The notes under the pieces: model-generated
Database searches by the model: none
The model's input: the letters and a program-made list of their open reading frames with translations, nothing else
What the model was told of the DNA's origin: nothing
NCBI GenBank assembly: GCA_944393225.1
Contig: CALXZK010000012.1
Coordinates: forward strand, 1-42,346
Length of the DNA: 42,346 bases
From: an uncultured Alphaproteobacteria bacterium
Lineage (GTDB): Bacteria > Pseudomonadota > Alphaproteobacteria > RF32 > CAG-239
Reading direction: 5' to 3'
Made by a program: the position numbers and the translations under genes
Shown: one piece after another, positions 9,737 to 19,016 of the stretch
Numbering within the stretch: the first letter of the stretch is position 1
Layout: each line of letters opens with the position of its first letter

Positions 9737-12493
9737 CTAATGGGCTTGGGTCCAATCATCGCCGATACCGACTTCGGCAACAAAAGGCACGGCTAAATCC
9801 ACCACGCTTTCCATGGTCTTTTTTATCATCGCGGCGGCTTTTTCCACCTCATCTAACGGCGCCTCAAAAACCAACTCATCATGCACTTGCAGGAGCATTT
9901 TGGTCTTGTATCCGCCCTCTTCCAGTTCTCTTTGCACGGCAATCATCGCGCGTTTGATGATATCGGCCGCACCGCCTTGAATCGGCGCATTGATGGCAGC
10001 TCTTTCAGCATTGGCAACAATGCGTTTGTTTTTATCATTAATGCCCATAATTGAGCATTTGCGCCCGAAAGGTGTCATGACATAGCCGTATTGATGGGCA
10101 AACATCGTGGTTTGCTCCATGTATTTTTTAATCTCGGGCATTTGAGCAAAATAAGCATCAATATATTTTTTGGCCTCTTCATTGCTAACATCAATTTGTT
10201 TGGCCAAGCCATATTGTGAAATGCCGTAAACAATGCCGAAATTGATGGCTTTGGCATGACGACGCATATTGGCATCCACTTCTTCATAAGGCACGCCAAA
10301 CACTTTTGATGCAGTGGCGGCGTGAATGTCTATGCCTTGTTCAAAAGCGTGTTTTAAGCCCTTAACATCAGCCACAGAAGCGAGCAAGCGGAGCTCAACT
10401 TGCGAATAGTCGGAAGCAATTATCTTATGCCCTTCTTTGGCGATAAAGCATTCACGGATTTTTTTGCCTTCTTCACTTCTAATCGGAATATTTTGCAAAT
10501 TGGGATTAGAAGATGCTAAACGACCGGTATTAACCACGGTTTGGTTAAAAGTGGTATGCAAACGGCTGTCTTTATCGAGCAAATTGAGCAAAGCGTCGGT
10601 ATAAGTGGATTTGAGCTTGCTGAAACCGCGCCAATCTAAAATTTTGGCGGCAAGCAAATTGCCCTCGGCTGCCAGATTTTCTAAAACATCGGCTCCGGTT
10701 TGCCATGCGCCGGTTGCGGTTTTCTTACCTTTAGCCCCAAGTTTGCCAAACAAAATTTCGCCAATTTGTTTGGGTGAGCCAATATTAAATTCTTCTCCGG
10801 CAAGTTTATAAATTTCTTGCTCGTATTCCTTCAATTTTTTATCAAACTCTTGGCTCAGGTTCATGAGTTTTTGTTTATCAACCATCACGCCTTGTTTTTC
10901 CATTTTTTGCAAAATGGCAATTAACGGGCGGTCATAATTCTCATAAACGGCAATTTTTTTCTCTTTTATCAATCTTGGCTTCAAAACATTGTACAAGCGC
11001 AAGGTGATGTCGGCATCTTCAGCGGCATAGTCCAAAGCCTTGTCCAAAGACACATAGTCAAAGGTGATTTTATCTTTGCCGGTACCGCAAACATCTTCAT
11101 AATGAATGGTTTTATAAGACAAAAACTTTTCTGCCAACTCATCCATGCCGTGTCCATGCTCGGAGCTATCCAAGTCATAAGATAACACAGCCGTATCTTC
11201 AATCGGGAAAATTTCTTTGTCTTCGCCAATCACTTGAGCAAAGAAGTGCATATCAAACTTGATATTATGTCCGATTTTCAAAATGCTCTTATCGGTCATA
11301 ATCGGGGCTAAATGTTTGGCAACGGTGGCAAAATCAAGCTGTTTGATTTCATCGCTTTCCAAAGCAAACAAGTCACGATTTTGAGATTTATGTTTCAAAG
11401 GCACATAGCAAGCAACACCCTCTTCCACCGCCATGGAAAAACCAACGATTTTATCAAAAGTGGGGTCAATGCCGGTGGTTTCGGTATCAAAAGCAAAGGC
11501 GCCCTTGTTTTTTATCATATCCACCCAGCGCATTAAGCTTTGCTCATCTTGCACTAACTCATAGTGCTTTTCCACCTCTTTAAATACGGTGTTCAGGTCT
11601 TGATTTTCCTCATCCGGCAGACTATTGCATCTGACTTCTGCCCAGCGTTGCAAACGTGGTTTTAAGCTCAAAAATCCATATAAATCAACAAACTTTTCAA
11701 TATCTTCAAACACCGGTTTATGGCAAGCATAAGCCTCGATATCTTTTTCGACCGGAACATCTTTTTTCAAAGTGACGAGTTGCAAAGAAATGAGCGCATT
11801 TTCTCTGTTTTCAAGCAAGGTCTCTCGTCTTTTGTTTTGCTTGATTTCTCCGGCACGGTCCAACACCTCTTGCAAAGAGCCAAACTCGTTAACGAGTTGT
11901 GCCGCGGTTTTTAAGCCAATTCCGGGGACGCCGGGGACATTATCAATGCTATCTCCCGCCAAAGCCTGAACATCAACTACTTTATCGGGATAAACGCCGA
12001 ACTTTTCCTTCACATCTTCGGGAGTGAAAAACTTATCTTTCATCGGATCATAAAAGCGAACGCCAGGGCGAATCAGCTGCATTAAATCTTTATCAGCGGA
12101 AACGACAACCACCTCATAACCTTTATTCAAAGCTTGTTCGGCATAGGTGGCAATCAAGTCATCCGCCTCATAGCCTTCCATCTCGAGTTGGTTCAAGTTC
12201 AAAGCTTTGACGGCTTCTCTAATAATCGGAAACTGGGGAATCAGCTCTTCGGGAATCTCTTTTCTGGTGCCTTTATATTCGGGAAAAAACTCGTTGCGGA
12301 AATTTTGCCTTTTAGCATCAAACAAAACCAAAGAATAATCACAAGGAATGTTCTGCGTTAAGCGCAAAAACATATTGGTAAAACCATAAACGGCATTGAC
12401 CGGAACACCTTCCGGCGAGGTTAAATTAGGAATACCGTAAAAAGCTCTGAAAATATAGCCTGAGCCATCAACCAAACAAACCGTTTTAGTCAT
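9737..12493 (-). CDS. polA: DNA polymerase I
   Basis: 918 residues, full three-domain enzyme for Okazaki-fragment maturation and repair synthesis. The N-terminal 5' nuclease starts at CLVDGSGYIFRAFYGIP and carries EGYEADDLIAT, VVSADKDLMQLI and the helix-hairpin region VPGVPGIGLKTA. The central 3'-5' proofreading domain is intact: FDTETTG (DxE), HNIKFDMHF and YAAEDADITLRL. The polymerase domain shows TGRLASSNPNLQNIPIR, SDYSQVELRLLAS (motif A), RRHAKAINFGIVYGIS (motif B) and LLQVHDELVFEAP (motif C). An AGGAGG site precedes the ATG. It is preceded by a small ribbon-helix-helix gene on the same strand only 34 bp away. Confidence 0.97.
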   Translation of the reverse strand: MTKTVCLVDGSGYIFRAFYGIPNLTSPEGVPVNAVYGFTNMFLRLTQNIPCDYSLVLFDAKRQNFRNEFFPEYKGTRKEIPEELIPQFPIIREAVKALNLNQLEMEGYEADDLIATYAEQALNKGYEVVVVSADKDLMQLIRPGVRFYDPMKDKFFTPEDVKEKFGVYPDKVVDVQALAGDSIDNVPGVPGIGLKTAAQLVNEFGSLQEVLDRAGEIKQNKRRETLLENRENALISLQLVTLKKDVPVEKDIEAYACHKPVFEDIEKFVDLYGFLSLKPRLQRWAEVRCNSLPDEENQDLNTVFKEVEKHYELVQDEQSLMRWVDMIKNKGAFAFDTETTGIDPTFDKIVGFSMAVEEGVACYVPLKHKSQNRDLFALESDEIKQLDFATVAKHLAPIMTDKSILKIGHNIKFDMHFFAQVIGEDKEIFPIEDTAVLSYDLDSSEHGHGMDELAEKFLSYKTIHYEDVCGTGKDKITFDYVSLDKALDYAAEDADITLRLYNVLKPRLIKEKKIAVYENYDRPLIAILQKMEKQGVMVDKQKLMNLSQEFDKKLKEYEQEIYKLAGEEFNIGSPKQIGEILFGKLGAKGKKTATGAWQTGADVLENLAAEGNLLAAKILDWRGFSKLKSTYTDALLNLLDKDSRLHTTFNQTVVNTGRLASSNPNLQNIPIRSEEGKKIRECFIAKEGHKIIASDYSQVELRLLASVADVKGLKHAFEQGIDIHAATASKVFGVPYEEVDANMRRHAKAINFGIVYGISQYGLAKQIDVSNEEAKKYIDAYFAQMPEIKKYMEQTTMFAHQYGYVMTPFGRKCSIMGINDKNKRIVANAERAAINAPIQGGAADIIKRAMIAVQRELEEGGYKTKMLLQVHDELVFEAPLDEVEKAAAMIKKTMESVVDLAVPFVAEVGIGDDWTQAH

Positions 12494-12527
12494 TTTTCCT
12501 CCTGCTTTTGCCAGTAGGATTTAAAAC

Positions 12528-12728
12528 TTATTCACCAATGGATAAAAAGAATGAGCGTTCCAAATTGTCTACCGAGCATAAATCGGTTTTATAAACATCT
12601 TCATAATCTTCAACATAAGCTGAAAGTGCAGATAAGGCAACTTCATTTACATTTTGACCGCTTTTCTCGGCGATTTTTGCTAACTTTTGCAACAAATCTT
12701 CATTAATTTTAAGAGAAATGTCAGTCAT
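12528..12728 (-). CDS. Small ribbon-helix-helix (CopG/RelB-like) protein
   Basis: 66 residues. The N-terminus DISLKINEDLLQKLAKIAEK is a beta strand followed by a helix, and a second helix follows (NVNEVALSALSAYVEDYEDVY), the layout of ribbon-helix-helix DNA-binding proteins such as CopG or antitoxins of the RelB/DUF6290 type. The acidic C-terminus could be a toxin-binding tail. No toxin is adjacent: the next gene, 34 bp downstream on the same strand, is polA. A good ribosome-binding site (AAGGAAG) supports expression. It could be an orphan antitoxin or a small repressor; which one cannot be told from sequence. Confidence 0.72.
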   Translation of the reverse strand: MTDISLKINEDLLQKLAKIAEKSGQNVNEVALSALSAYVEDYEDVYKTDLCSVDNLERSFFLSIGE

Positions 12729-12829
12729 AAAATCTTCCTTAATCTTTTGATGTTAAAACTTTATGTTATCTATGAATAATGTTTTAAAATATTTTGCGAA
12801 TCTGCGCAAGGACAAAAAAGGGGCGAATC

Positions 12830-14632
12830 GTGGCAAAAGCTAAGAAAAAGACAACAAAAAGAAAAAAAAGAGAGTCAAAACAGAAGGTTAAGAATCGGCA
12901 CATCAAATTAAAAATTTTTGCCGGCTTGGTGATAACTTTTTTGCTCTATATCGGCTATTGTATCGTCACTCTTCCCAACATTGAAGAGGCAGTTAATCGT
13001 ACCCGTCAACCCTCGACAACCATTGCCGCCGAAAACGGTAATGAGGTTACCACTTTCGGTAGTGTTTATTCGGAAGTGATTACCGTGGACGAGCTTCCTC
13101 CTTACGTGATTGATGCCATTCTTTCCACCGAAGACAGACGTTTTTATTCGCACTTTGGTTTTGATGTCATTTCCTTTACGCGCGCCATGCTGACCAATAT
13201 ATTCCTCGGTCGTTACGCGCAAGGCGGAAGTACCATCACGCAGCAAGTGGCAAAGAACTTGTTCTTAACCCCAAACAAAAATATCAAGCGCAAAACCCAA
13301 GAATTGTTACTTGCCTTTTGGCTCGAATCCAAATTCAGCAAAGACCAAATTTTATCCCTTTATCTGAACCGCGTCTATCTCGGTGCCGGTACTTACGGCA
13401 TTGAGGCTGCCAGCCAGAAATATTTTCAAAAATCTTCACGCGACCTCAACCTTAAAGAAGCAGCCGTGATTGCCGGCATGCTCAAAGCACCATCGCGATA
13501 CAATCCGATTGCCTCGGAAGAACGTGCCATTGAGCGCGCCAAAGTTGTTCTCCACAATATGGTTGATAATGACAAAATCACACAAATTCAAGCAGACAAC
13601 GCCCTCAAAATGCGTCTTGGTCCCGAAAAGAAATATAACGTGAAAGATGCCATGCACTTTGCCGATTGGGTTTATAACGACGTTAACTCTTATATCGGTG
13701 AACGCACCAACGATATTTATGTTTTAACCACGCTTGACCAAGATTTACAGCAAGCCGCTTCAGATATTTTGGAAAGCACCATCAACAAATATGCCTCTTC
13801 TCGCAACGTGCACCAAGGGGCGATTGTGATTATGGACAAGAGCGGCGGTATCAAGGCTATGGTTGGCGGTGTGGATTATGCTAAAAGCCAGTTCAACCGT
13901 GCTACACAAGCTTTGCGCCAACCGGGGTCTTCTTTCAAAACTTTTGTTTACCTCACGGCTTTGCAAGAAGGCTTTTCGGCAGAAGATAAAATTATGGACT
14001 CTCCGCTTTCTATCGGTAAGTGGAAACCCGAAAATGCCGACCGTAAATATCACGGAGAAGTAACTCTAACTCAGGCTTTGGCTTATTCTTATAACCTTGC
14101 GACTATTCACCTTTCGGAAATGCTTAATCGCAGCGACATCATTAAAAATGCGCATCGCATGGGCATTACCACTGAAATTGAAAATTCTCCGGCGATTGCG
14201 CTCGGCACTTCCGAAGTGAAAGTGATGGATATGGCCACCGCTTATACCACACTTGCTAACGGCGGTTATGCGGTTATTCCATACGCCATTAAGGAAATTT
14301 ATACCAAAGATGGATATCAACTCTATCAGAGAAACATTGATGACGAGAATCAAATTCTTGATAAACGTGATGTTGAACAACTGACTTATATGTTACAAGA
14401 AGTTATCTCCACAGGTACCGGAAAACGTGCGCGAATCAACGGATTTGCCGCCGGAAAAACCGGAACCAGCCAAGATAACCGCGATGCTTGGTTCGTCGGC
14501 TTTACCGATGAGCTGATTGCCGCCGTTTGGCTCGGAAATGATGATAACTCGCCAATGAAAAATGTTTCCGGCTCCAACCTGCCTGCCGAAATTTGGCAAA
14601 AAATAATGAAAACAGCGGCAAAACTTAATTAG
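12830..14632 (+). CDS. Class A penicillin-binding protein (glycosyltransferase and transpeptidase)
   Basis: 600 residues, inner-membrane enzyme that polymerises and cross-links peptidoglycan in the periplasm. A very basic cytoplasmic tail (about 25 residues, mostly Lys/Arg) precedes one membrane helix (FAGLVITFLLYIGYCIV). The family-51 glycosyltransferase has the catalytic Glu101 in STEDRRFYSHFGFD, and GGSTITQQVAKNLFL. The transpeptidase has Ser367 in PGSSFKTF (SxxK), Ser420 in SYN, and the KTG box at Lys543 (AAGKTGTSQ). The GTG start at 12830 is preceded by AAGGGGCG; a TTG 12 codons upstream has no such site. It is shorter than mrcA-type PBP1A, nearer to PbpG/PBP1-like alphaproteobacterial forms. 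Followed by a short membrane-protein gene and the gpmI-envC-ctpA cluster. Confidence 0.93.
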   Translation: MAKAKKKTTKRKKRESKQKVKNRHIKLKIFAGLVITFLLYIGYCIVTLPNIEEAVNRTRQPSTTIAAENGNEVTTFGSVYSEVITVDELPPYVIDAILSTEDRRFYSHFGFDVISFTRAMLTNIFLGRYAQGGSTITQQVAKNLFLTPNKNIKRKTQELLLAFWLESKFSKDQILSLYLNRVYLGAGTYGIEAASQKYFQKSSRDLNLKEAAVIAGMLKAPSRYNPIASEERAIERAKVVLHNMVDNDKITQIQADNALKMRLGPEKKYNVKDAMHFADWVYNDVNSYIGERTNDIYVLTTLDQDLQQAASDILESTINKYASSRNVHQGAIVIMDKSGGIKAMVGGVDYAKSQFNRATQALRQPGSSFKTFVYLTALQEGFSAEDKIMDSPLSIGKWKPENADRKYHGEVTLTQALAYSYNLATIHLSEMLNRSDIIKNAHRMGITTEIENSPAIALGTSEVKVMDMATAYTTLANGGYAVIPYAIKEIYTKDGYQLYQRNIDDENQILDKRDVEQLTYMLQEVISTGTGKRARINGFAAGKTGTSQDNRDAWFVGFTDELIAAVWLGNDDNSPMKNVSGSNLPAEIWQKIMKTAAKLN

Positions 14633-14642
14633 GACAATGTTT

Positions 14643-14801
14643 ATGAAAAAAATTCTCATGCTATTTGTCATTATCTTTCTTTGCTTGGGCGCCGTCTTTT
14701 TACTCGGCATGCTGCAAGACGAAGAACAAGCCGAAACTCTAAACTCTTTGCAAAGTAGCCCGATGAAGATTTCGGTCTTAAAAAACTTTTATAAATTATA
14801 A
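14643..14801 (+). CDS. Small single-span membrane protein (52 aa)
   Basis: A 52-residue frame begins MKKILMLFVIIFLCLGAVFL and ends in NFYKL. An AGGA site lies 8 bases before the ATG at 14643; the in-frame ATG at 14637 is too close to that site. The N-terminal 20-odd residues form one hydrophobic helix, followed by an acidic stretch (QDEEQAETL) and a short polar tail. The gene starts 10 bases after the PBP stop, so the two are very likely co-transcribed. A small inner-membrane partner or regulator of the PBP is conceivable. No family is recognised. Confidence 0.65.
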   Translation: MKKILMLFVIIFLCLGAVFLLGMLQDEEQAETLNSLQSSPMKISVLKNFYKL

Positions 14802-14812
14802 AAAAGATAGTG

Positions 14813-14841
14813 CTTTTTTGTTCAAAATATTTATATATAAT
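14813..14841 (+). promoter_or_regulatory. Candidate gpmI promoter (-10 only)
   Basis: Exact TATAAT at 14836-14841, about 40 nt before the gpmI start. The -35 region at the right distance is only a T-run (CTTTTT), so this is a weak call. Confidence 0.35.
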
Positions 14842-14879
14842 ACGCAGAAGATTGATTTGATTTTGTAAAAGGAAAAATA

Positions 14880-16412
14880 ATGACTCAAAAACCTGTTATG
14901 TTGCTCGTCCTTGACGGATGGGGATATCGTGAAAAAATTACTCAAGATAATGCCATTGAACAAGGTATTACACCAAACTGGCATAATCTTTTGAAAACTT
15001 GCCCGCATTGTTTTGTTGAAACTTCCGGTCTTTCCGTTGGTTTGCCCGACGGTCAAATGGGAAACTCTGAAGTCGGACACATGAACTTGGGTGCCGGTCG
15101 CGTTGTTATGCAAGACTTACCGCGCATCGACCAAGCCATTAAAGACGGTTCTTTTGCCAAGAATCCGGTTTTGAATGAACTTATCAATACCCTCAAAGCC
15201 AACGGCAAAGCTTGTCATGTGATGGGCTTGATGAGTCCCGGTGGTGTTCACTCTACGCAAGACCACATTGTTGCCGCTTGCCAAGTTTTGAACGACAACG
15301 GCATTACAACCTATGTTCACGCTTTCTTAGACGGTCGTGACACTCCGCCGCAATCTGCCGTTGATTTTGTAGCTGAATTTGAAAAATCTATCGCCAACAT
15401 GGCTCATGTTAAACTTGCTACAATAGAAGGTCGTTTCTATGCCATGGACAGAGATAAGCGCTGGGACAGAATTGAACTTGCATACAACAATATGGCTTTT
15501 GCCGAAGGTAAAAAATATGCCTCCTCTGATGAAGCCATCAAAGCATCTTATGCTGCCGGCGTAAACGATGAGTTTGTTGTTCCTTGCGTGGTTGGGGATT
15601 ACAAGGGTATGGAAGACGGCGATGCCGTTTTGATGATGAACTTTAGAGCCGACCGTGCTCGTGAAATTCTTTATGCTTTGGCTGATAAAGATTTCACAGG
15701 TTTTGCTCGCAAAAAAACAATTCAAACCTCTATCAATGTCGGCTTAACCGAATATTCCGTTGACCACCAGCGCTTTATGAAAACCATGTTTGGTCCCGAG
15801 GCTCTGAAAAACATTTTCGGTGAAGTGGTGGCTGACCATGGATTAACCCAACTCCGCATTGCCGAAACCGAAAAATATGCTCACGTTACCTTCTTCTTTA
15901 ACGGTGGTGAAGAGCGCGAATTCAAAGGTGAAGAGAGAATCCTTGTTCCTTCTCCAAAAGTTGCTACTTATGACCTCAAACCGGAAATGAGTGTTTATGA
16001 AGTGACCGAAAAATTGGTTGATGCTATTGAAAACAATCGCTTTGATGCCATTATCTGCAACTTTGCAAATGGTGACATGGTCGGTCATACCGGTATTATG
16101 GAAGCCGCTCTCAAAGCCGTTGCTGCCGTTGATGAATGCTTGGGCAAAGTTGTTGATGCCATCAAAAAAGTGGGTGGTGTACTCTTTGTTACCGCAGACC
16201 ACGGCAACGTTGAAAAAATGGTTGATGAAAAAACCGGTGCGCCTTACACAGCTCACACCGTTGGCAAGGTTCAAGGTGTTTTGGTTAACTGCCAAACTCC
16301 GATTAAAGGCTTGCATGACGGTAAACTCGCTGATATTGCACCGACTTTGCTTGAACTCCTCAATATTGAAAAACCGGCCGAAATGAACGGTAATTCTTTG
16401 ATTGAAAAATAA
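14880..16412 (+). CDS. gpmI: Phosphoglycerate mutase, 2,3-bisphosphoglycerate-independent
   Basis: 510 residues, normal for the family. It interconverts 3- and 2-phosphoglycerate in glycolysis and gluconeogenesis using two Mn ions. The alkaline-phosphatase-fold metal site is visible: MLLVLDGWGY (Asp12), QMGNSEVGHMNLGAGR with the phosphoserine Ser63, HAFLDGRDTPP, and FVTADHGNVEKM near the C-terminus. FANGDMVGHTG is also present. An AAAAGGAAAAATA site precedes the ATG. It heads the gpmI-envC-ctpA-deacetylase-rppH series, a gene order common in alphaproteobacteria. Confidence 0.96.
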   Translation: MTQKPVMLLVLDGWGYREKITQDNAIEQGITPNWHNLLKTCPHCFVETSGLSVGLPDGQMGNSEVGHMNLGAGRVVMQDLPRIDQAIKDGSFAKNPVLNELINTLKANGKACHVMGLMSPGGVHSTQDHIVAACQVLNDNGITTYVHAFLDGRDTPPQSAVDFVAEFEKSIANMAHVKLATIEGRFYAMDRDKRWDRIELAYNNMAFAEGKKYASSDEAIKASYAAGVNDEFVVPCVVGDYKGMEDGDAVLMMNFRADRAREILYALADKDFTGFARKKTIQTSINVGLTEYSVDHQRFMKTMFGPEALKNIFGEVVADHGLTQLRIAETEKYAHVTFFFNGGEEREFKGEERILVPSPKVATYDLKPEMSVYEVTEKLVDAIENNRFDAIICNFANGDMVGHTGIMEAALKAVAAVDECLGKVVDAIKKVGGVLFVTADHGNVEKMVDEKTGAPYTAHTVGKVQGVLVNCQTPIKGLHDGKLADIAPTLLELLNIEKPAEMNGNSLIEK

Positions 16413-16426
16413 GTAAAGGAAAAATC

Positions 16427-17689
16427 TTGAAAACAAAGGCGGTCATAACTTTTGCATTTTCTTTGTTGTTTGTCTTGGCAAACGCAAATTTTGATGCTAT
16501 GGCCGCCAAAGTTTCCAAGCAAGAATTGGAGCGCATGGAAAAACAAGTGGAGCTCCAAAATAAAGAACATCAAAAACTCAAAGAACAAGCTTCAAAAATA
16601 AATAAAGAACTCTCGGAAGTCAGCTCCGAGATGATTCAAACCGCAAAAAAAATTCAAAATAACGAAGATAAAATTTCCTCAATGGAAAAGCAGCTCAAAG
16701 AACTGCAACAAGAACTTAAAGATGCCGAAGAAGGATTTTTATCTCAAGACCAACACCTTATCAAAACACTTTCCGCTCTGCAAAATTTGGCTCTGAAACC
16801 AACCGAAGCTTTGTTTGTGCAACCGCTTTCTCCGGTGGAAACCATTCGCAGCGCTATTTTGCTCAGAGAATCCGTGCCTTATCTGGAAGATAATGCCGCT
16901 AATATCCGTAAAAAGCTTGCCGATATTACCAATAAAAAAACTCAGGTAGAAAAGCAAGTTGCCAAAATCACTTCGCAAAAGCACCAGCTCGAGCAAGAAC
17001 ACGAAAATATGAAGGTTTTGGTACAGAAGAAATCTCAGCTCAGAAACAAAATTGAAATTCAAACCGCTCAAGCCAAAAAGAAAGTGGAAAAACTTGCTTC
17101 GCAAGCCAATGACCTGCGTGACCTTTTAAATAAGTTGGAAAAAGAAAGACAGCTTAAAGCCAAAAAAGAAGCGGAGGAGCGCAAACGTTTGGCAAAACTC
17201 CGCGCCGAAGAAGAAAGAAAATTGGCTGAGCAGAAAAAACGTGAACAAGCTCAAAGAGCTGACTTGATTAAATATTCTTCCGATATTATAAAAGATGTAG
17301 GTAAAGCTTTTGTCAAAGCCAAAGGAAAATTGCCCATGCCTGCCAGAGGCTCAATTGTGGCTACTTTTGGCGAAGAAAAAAGCAAAGGTGTTGTCAACAA
17401 AGGTATTATTATCAAAACCCGCAATATGGCTCAAGTTATTTCGCCGTTTGATGGTTCAGTAATTTTTGCCGGTCCGTTCCGAGGATACGGAAATATGATT
17501 ATTATTGAGCATGGCGCCGGATATTTGACTTTGCTTGCCGGTTTGGAAGATATTGACTGCGACGTTGGGCAAATGCTCCTTGCCGGCGAACCAATCGGAC
17601 AAATGCCGGATAGTCGCGATGCCAAACTTTATGTAGAATTGCGTCGGAATAATCAGCCGATTGACCCGATGCCGTGGTATACTAACTGA
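16427..17689 (+). CDS. envC: EnvC-like murein hydrolase activator (degenerate LytM/M23 domain)
   Basis: 420 residues. A signal peptide (cleavage near AMA at about residue 26) leads to long coiled coils (about 28-130 and 175-290) rich in Lys, Glu and Gln. The C-terminal LytM domain (about 300-415) starts at ARGSIVATFGE. The zinc ligands of active M23 peptidases are lost: the HxGxD region reads NKGIIIKT and the final HxH reads LLAGL. That is the EnvC pattern, in which the protein activates periplasmic amidases that split septal murein rather than cutting itself. The TTG start follows AAGGAAAAATC, 14 bases after gpmI. It probably works with ctpA and the PBP in envelope remodelling. Role by homology only. 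Confidence 0.85.
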   Translation: MKTKAVITFAFSLLFVLANANFDAMAAKVSKQELERMEKQVELQNKEHQKLKEQASKINKELSEVSSEMIQTAKKIQNNEDKISSMEKQLKELQQELKDAEEGFLSQDQHLIKTLSALQNLALKPTEALFVQPLSPVETIRSAILLRESVPYLEDNAANIRKKLADITNKKTQVEKQVAKITSQKHQLEQEHENMKVLVQKKSQLRNKIEIQTAQAKKKVEKLASQANDLRDLLNKLEKERQLKAKKEAEERKRLAKLRAEEERKLAEQKKREQAQRADLIKYSSDIIKDVGKAFVKAKGKLPMPARGSIVATFGEEKSKGVVNKGIIIKTRNMAQVISPFDGSVIFAGPFRGYGNMIIIEHGAGYLTLLAGLEDIDCDVGQMLLAGEPIGQMPDSRDAKLYVELRRNNQPIDPMPWYTN

Positions 17690-17705
17690 ATGACTGGAAT
17701 TGAAA

Positions 17706-19004
17706 ATGAAAAATAAATGGTCGATTTTTACAGCTTCTTTGATTTCTGCTTCCGTATTTTTCTCTCCGGCTTATGCTGCCGCAGAAAAACAAGCAAAAGA
17801 AACCCCTGCCGATACTTATGAAATGCTTAACCTTTTCGGCGAAGTTTTGGAAAGAACCAAAACCTCATACGTAGAAGATGTGACCGACAAAAAACTTATC
17901 GAATCTGCCTTAAACGGTATGCTCGTTTCTCTCGACCCGCACTCCAGTTATTTGGACGAACAAAGCTTTAAGTATATGAACGAGCAAACCAAAGGAAAAT
18001 TTGGCGGTTTGGGTATTGAAGTGACCATGGAAAACGGTGTGGTTAAAGTTGTTTCTCCGATTGATGATACACCTGCTTCTAAAGCCGGTTTGAAACCGAA
18101 TGACTACATTACACACATTGACGGCGAACAAGTGGTTGGTATGAGCCTTAACGATGCCGTTGATAAAATGCGTGGCAAGGTCGGAACTAAAGTTAAATTG
18201 ACCATTCGTCGCGTTAATGCCAAACCTTTTGATGTGACCTTAAAACGTGAAGAAATCAAAATTCAATCCGTAAAATCTGAAATTAAAGCCGATGATGTGG
18301 CTTATATCCGCATTACCTCTTTTTCTGAAGATACGGATAAAATGATTGAAAAAGACTATAATAAAATTAAAAAACAGCTCAAAGGTGAGCCTGCCGGTAT
18401 TGTTTTAGACGTACGCAACAACCCCGGTGGTTTGCTTGACCAAGCCGTTAATGTTTCTGACCTTTTCTTAGACCAAGGTGAAATTGTTTCTACCCGCTCT
18501 AAAAATCCGGAAGATACGGTTAAATATACGGCAACCGAAGGTGATATTGCCAAAAACTTGCCGATTGTTGTTTTGGTTAACGATGGTTCTGCTTCTGCTT
18601 CCGAAATTGTGGCCGGTGCGTTGCAAGACCACAAACGCGCCATTATCTTGGGTGAAAAAACCTTTGGTAAAGGTTCGGTACAAACCGTTATTCCTCTCGG
18701 AAACTATGGCGCTATGCGTTTAACAACTGCTCGCTACTATACACCTTCCGGTCGCTCTATTCAAGCAACAGGTATTGTTCCCGATGTGGAAGTTAAACCG
18801 GCTAAAGTTGAAGAGATTGACAAGGGTATGAATTTTAGTGAAGCTGAATTCGGTAATGCTTTGAAAAATGATGCACAAGCCGTTACCAAAAACAAAACGT
18901 CTAAAAAAGATGATTCTTTGAAAAAAGATTATCAACTTTCTCGTGCTGTTGATTTGGTTAAAGCTTTGAACATTTACAAATCAGGTGTTGAAACTCAAAA
19001 ATAA
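17706..19004 (+). CDS. ctpA: Carboxy-terminal processing protease, S41 family
   Basis: 432 residues from the chosen ATG. Signal peptide (through SPAYA), N-terminal helical cap, PDZ domain (about 95-170: FGGLGIEVTMENGVVKVVSP, PASKAGLKPNDYITHIDGE), then the S41 catalytic core. The Ser-Lys dyad is Ser297 in GSASASEIVAG and Lys322 in EKTFGKGSVQ; NNPGGLLDQAV and YTPSGRSIQATGIVPDV are also conserved. It acts in the periplasm, trimming or degrading proteins from their C-termini; in other bacteria such proteases adjust murein hydrolases. The ATG at 17706 has GGA 7 bases upstream; the TTG at 17700 lies too close to it. It directly follows the EnvC-like gene. Confidence 0.95.
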   Translation: MKNKWSIFTASLISASVFFSPAYAAAEKQAKETPADTYEMLNLFGEVLERTKTSYVEDVTDKKLIESALNGMLVSLDPHSSYLDEQSFKYMNEQTKGKFGGLGIEVTMENGVVKVVSPIDDTPASKAGLKPNDYITHIDGEQVVGMSLNDAVDKMRGKVGTKVKLTIRRVNAKPFDVTLKREEIKIQSVKSEIKADDVAYIRITSFSEDTDKMIEKDYNKIKKQLKGEPAGIVLDVRNNPGGLLDQAVNVSDLFLDQGEIVSTRSKNPEDTVKYTATEGDIAKNLPIVVLVNDGSASASEIVAGALQDHKRAIILGEKTFGKGSVQTVIPLGNYGAMRLTTARYYTPSGRSIQATGIVPDVEVKPAKVEEIDKGMNFSEAEFGNALKNDAQAVTKNKTSKKDDSLKKDYQLSRAVDLVKALNIYKSGVETQK

Positions 19005-19016
19005 ACGGAGGAAAAG

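Noticed and set aside
12528..12728. Complete toxin-antitoxin pair
   Set aside because: Only the antitoxin-like gene is present; no ORF fits a toxin in the 34-bp gap or upstream.
12794..12829. Upstream TTG extension of the PBP gene
   Set aside because: No ribosome-binding site before the TTG; the GTG at 12830 has AAGGGGCG at proper distance and starts the basic tail.
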